Origin: Candidatus Omnitrophota bacterium
GTDB lineage: Bacteria > Omnitrophota > Gorgyraeia > Aquiviventales > Aquiviventaceae
DNA: 9,924 nt
Assembly (NCBI GenBank): GCA_023247155.1
Contig: JAHFGZ010000001.1
Location: forward strand, 1 to 9,924
Reading direction: 5' to 3'
Under the pieces are notes generated by a model that saw nothing but the letters and a program-made list of their open reading frames with translations, did not search any database and was not told where the DNA came from. Made by a program: the position numbers and the translations under genes. Below, piece by piece: positions 8,535 through 9,924 of this stretch; position 1 is the first letter of the stretch, and each line of letters opens with the position of its first letter.

Positions 8535-8539
8535 CTCCT
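8535..8539 (-). promoter_or_regulatory. Ribosome binding site of recA
   Basis: AGGAG on the minus strand, 8 nt before the ATG at 8524-8526. It decides between this start and an in-frame ATG 27 nt upstream, which has no comparable site. Confidence 0.75.
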
Positions 8540-8562
8540 CGTCGTTCACCCATGCTCACCGC

Positions 8563-8588
8563 GCGCGCCGTCCCCCAGCTGGGCGCAC
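8563..8588 (-). repeat. Possible hairpin in the recA 5' leader
   Basis: In the minus-strand transcript GUGCGCC (8582-8588) can pair with GGCGCGC (8563-8569) over 7 bp including one G-U, with a 12-nt loop. A perfect 10-bp palindrome, CCCAGCTGGG at 8574-8583, overlaps the loop and one arm. It lies between the predicted transcription start (about 8607) and the recA ribosome site. Such pairings are common in GC-rich DNA, so its function is doubtful. Confidence 0.3.
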
Positions 8589-8613
8589 CGGCCCGCCGTC
8601 TTCCACTGGAGGT

Positions 8614-8643
8614 ATTATACGGGCAACGCGCTTCCCTTGTAAA
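8614..8643 (-). promoter_or_regulatory. Sigma70-type promoter of recA, with an internal dyad
   Basis: On the minus strand there is TTTACA (8638-8643, 5 of 6 to the -35 consensus), an 18-bp spacer, and TATAAT (8614-8619, a perfect -10 box). Transcription would start near 8607, giving a leader of about 80 nt before recA. The spacer contains an imperfect 16-bp dyad (8621-8636) of the form GGGnAnCGCGnTnCCC. This is where a repressor such as LexA could act, but neither the E. coli-type CTGT-N8-ACAG nor the Bacillus-type GAAC-N4-GTTC box is present. No other stretch in the window matches promoter consensus this well. It probably drives recA, the protease gene and recX, perhaps further. Confidence 0.85.
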
Positions 8644-8657
8644 GCGACCCGCCGCGG

Positions 8658-8674
8658 CTCCGCCGCTGGCGGAG
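8658..8674. repeat. Perfect 7-bp hairpin upstream of cinA
   Basis: CTCCGCC (8658-8664) and GGCGGAG (8668-8674) are perfect complements around a 3-nt loop. It sits between the recA promoter and the cinA start and overlaps the place where a cinA -35 element would lie. It could be an operator half-site pair or chance; there is no T run after it on either strand. Confidence 0.3.
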
Positions 8675-8689
8675 GCAGCCAGGTGGTGG

Positions 8690-8695
8690 GATAAT
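8690..8695 (+). promoter_or_regulatory. Candidate -10 box for leaderless cinA transcription
   Basis: GATAAT matches TATAAT at 5 of 6 positions, and the cinA ATG begins 7 nt after its last base. That spacing puts the transcription start at or next to the A of the start codon. No convincing Shine-Dalgarno sequence precedes cinA, and the -35 region (around 8667-8672) is poor. Together these suggest a leaderless mRNA, but this is an inference from spacing only. Confidence 0.4.
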
Positions 8696-8701
8696 GACAC
8701 C

Positions 8702-9924
8702 ATGCGGACGGAGGTGCTGACGATCGGATCCGAGCTGACCAGCGGGGCGACGGTCAACACGAACGCCGCCGCCCTCGCCAGGCGCCTGGCGGAGGCGGGC
8801 TTCCCCTGCGCCCGCCAGGTGGCCGTCCCGGATGAGCGGGAGGCGCTGGTCGACGCGCTGCGGCAGGCGCTGCGGCGCTGCGAGCTGCTGGTGACGACCG
8901 GCGGCTTGGGGCCGACCTTCGACGACATCACGATGGCCGCCATCGCGGAGGCAGTGCAGCGCCCGCTCGTCTACGTCCCCCCGGCCGCCGCGGTCATCCG
9001 GCGCTTCTACACGCGGCGCCACCGCCGGCTGCAACGCGCGGCGCTGCGCCAGGCGTACCTGCCGCGCGGCGCGGTCCCGCTCGCCAACCCGCTCGGCACC
9101 GCCCCGGGCGTGTGGCTGCCGCTGGACGGCTCGGTGCTCGTCGCGCTGCCCGGGGTCCCCAGGGAGCTGCACGCCATCCTGGAGCGGCACGTCCTGCCCC
9201 GTCTCAGGCGCCTCGCGCCCGGGCGGCTCATCGAGGGGCGCACGCTCCGGACCATCGGGATCGTGGAGCTTTCCATCGAGGCGGTGCTGCGACGCATCCG
9301 GATCCCCCCGTCCGTCTCGGTCGGGCTCTACCCGCACCTGCGCGCGGTGGACATCCGGCTCACCGCCACGGGCCGCTCACGCCGCGAGGCGCGCCGCGCG
9401 CTCGCCGCGGTGGAGGCGCCGCTGCGCTCCGCGCTGGGCGCGTCGGTCTACGGGATGGACGAGGAGACGCTCGAAGGGGTGCTGGGCGGACTGCTGGCGC
9501 GGCAGCGCAAGACGCTGGCGATCGCGGAATCGTGCACCGGCGGCCTGCTCGCCGCCCGGATCACAGACGTGCCGGGCAGCTCCCGCTACTTCCTCGGCGC
9601 GGTGGTCGCCTATCACAACGACGTGAAACGCTGCTGCCTCGGCGTCCCAGCCGCGACGCTCGCCCGGCACGGCGCGGTGAGCGCGCAGACCGCGAAGCGG
9701 ATGGCGGAGGGCGCGCGGCGCCTTTCCGGCTCGGACGTGGGGGTGGCCGTCACGGGCATCGCCGGCCCGGCGGGCGGGACGCCGCGCAAGCCGGTCGGAC
9801 TCCTCTACCTGGGGCTGGCGGACGCGCGCCGGACCTTGAGCCGGCGCTATGAGTGCTTCGGCGACCGCTCCGCGATCAGGGCCCAGGCCGTCCAACTGGC
9901 GCTGGACTGGCTCCGCCGCTCGCT
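8702..9924 (+). CDS. cinA: CinA-family protein: COG1058 domain plus NMN deamidase (PncC) domain; 3' end outside the window
   Basis: The frame is open for 407 codons from the ATG at 8702 to the right edge with no stop, so only the last few residues are likely missing (CinA proteins are usually about 410-420 residues). The N-terminal MoCF-like/COG1058 domain (about 1-165) shows [10 protein letters not shown] (6-15), [14 protein letters not shown] and the signature [13 protein letters not shown] (65-77). In characterised CinA proteins it is an ADP-ribose pyrophosphatase. After a linking domain (about 175-255), the C-terminal PncC domain (about 258 on) has [20 protein letters not shown] (275-294), [11 protein letters not shown] (299-309), HGAVS (323-327) and [13 protein letters not shown] (348-360), typical of nicotinamide mononucleotide deamidase. 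This activity recycles NMN into NAD synthesis. In naturally competent bacteria CinA is linked to RecA and competence, and the gene is divergent from recA here. I checked the whole frame and found no frameshift. Confidence 0.95.
   Translation, partial: MRTEVLTIGSELTSGATVNTNAAALARRLAEAGFPCARQVAVPDEREALVDALRQALRRCELLVTTGGLGPTFDDITMAAIAEAVQRPLVYVPPAAAVIRRFYTRRHRRLQRAALRQAYLPRGAVPLANPLGTAPGVWLPLDGSVLVALPGVPRELHAILERHVLPRLRRLAPGRLIEGRTLRTIGIVELSIEAVLRRIRIPPSVSVGLYPHLRAVDIRLTATGRSRREARRALAAVEAPLRSALGASVYGMDEETLEGVLGGLLARQRKTLAIAESCTGGLLAARITDVPGSSRYFLGAVVAYHNDVKRCCLGVPAATLARHGAVSAQTAKRMAEGARRLSGSDVGVAVTGIAGPAGGTPRKPVGLLYLGLADARRTLSRRYECFGDRSAIRAQAVQLALDWLRRS

Noticed and set aside
8613..8618. TATTAT on the plus strand as a -10 box for cinA
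   Set aside because: It is the reverse of the recA -10 region, has no -35 partner at the right distance, and would give a leader of about 80 nt. The GATAAT next to the start fits better.
8527..8943. Upstream extension of the recA frame by 139 codons
   Set aside because: It crosses the recA promoter and the start of cinA and has no RecA-like residues. The ribosome site and family length support the start at 8526.
9112..9852. 246-codon plus-strand frame, and minus-strand frames at 8615-9337 and 9377-9895
   Set aside because: All overlap the intact cinA frame, which carries clear domain signatures over 407 codons.

Overview
This is a high-GC chromosomal window made almost entirely of housekeeping genes. 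Eight genes lie head to tail on the minus strand, and a ninth (cinA) points the other way from the right end. Read in the direction of minus-strand transcription, the order is recA, an HtrA/DegP-type serine protease, recX, alaS, hisD, hisB, hisH and hisA (cut by the left edge). cinA runs off the right edge. The recA-recX-alaS order is widespread in Gram-negative bacteria, and cinA next to recA is also common. The visible GC richness, the HtrA with an N-terminal membrane segment and two PDZ domains, and this gene order suggest a Gram-negative-type, possibly uncultured, bacterium. Candidate or poorly cultured phyla such as Methylomirabilota/Rokubacteria or Omnitrophota would fit, but this is a guess from gene style and cannot be settled here.

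Layout. 1-2721 holds a histidine biosynthesis cluster, hisD-hisB-hisH-hisA on the minus strand. It has a 21-nt hisD/hisB gap, a 4-nt ATGA overlap of hisB and hisH, and a 65-nt hisH-hisA spacer that can fold. No hisC lies between hisD and hisB. 2722-2811 is a small AT-richer gap containing a strong inverted repeat followed, on the plus strand, by a T run. 2812-5442 is alaS and 5466-5927 is recX, which overlaps the end of the HtrA gene (5902-7425). recA is 7456-8526. 8527-8701 is the divergent control region, with a very good sigma70-type promoter for recA and a possible leaderless start for cinA. 8702-9924 is cinA, intact over 407 codons but without its stop in the window.

How the genes work together. 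RecA and RecX are the recombinase and its modulator. The periplasmic protease between them would be co-transcribed with recA and could link envelope protein quality control to the recA promoter. AlaS charges tRNA-Ala. HisD, HisB, HisH and HisA carry out four steps of histidine synthesis, with HisH requiring a HisF partner that is probably just beyond the left edge. CinA combines an N-terminal COG1058 domain with a C-terminal NMN deamidase (PncC) domain for pyridine nucleotide salvage.

I see no tRNA or rRNA genes, CRISPR arrays, insertion sequences, prophage genes or other accessory system. The points worth a second look are mostly regulatory DNA (the 2753-2805 dyad, the recA promoter dyad, the leaderless cinA start, the hisH-hisA spacer fold) and one active-site substitution in HisD. 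All other long open frames, including an 891-codon frame antisense to alaS, look like GC-driven shadows of these genes.
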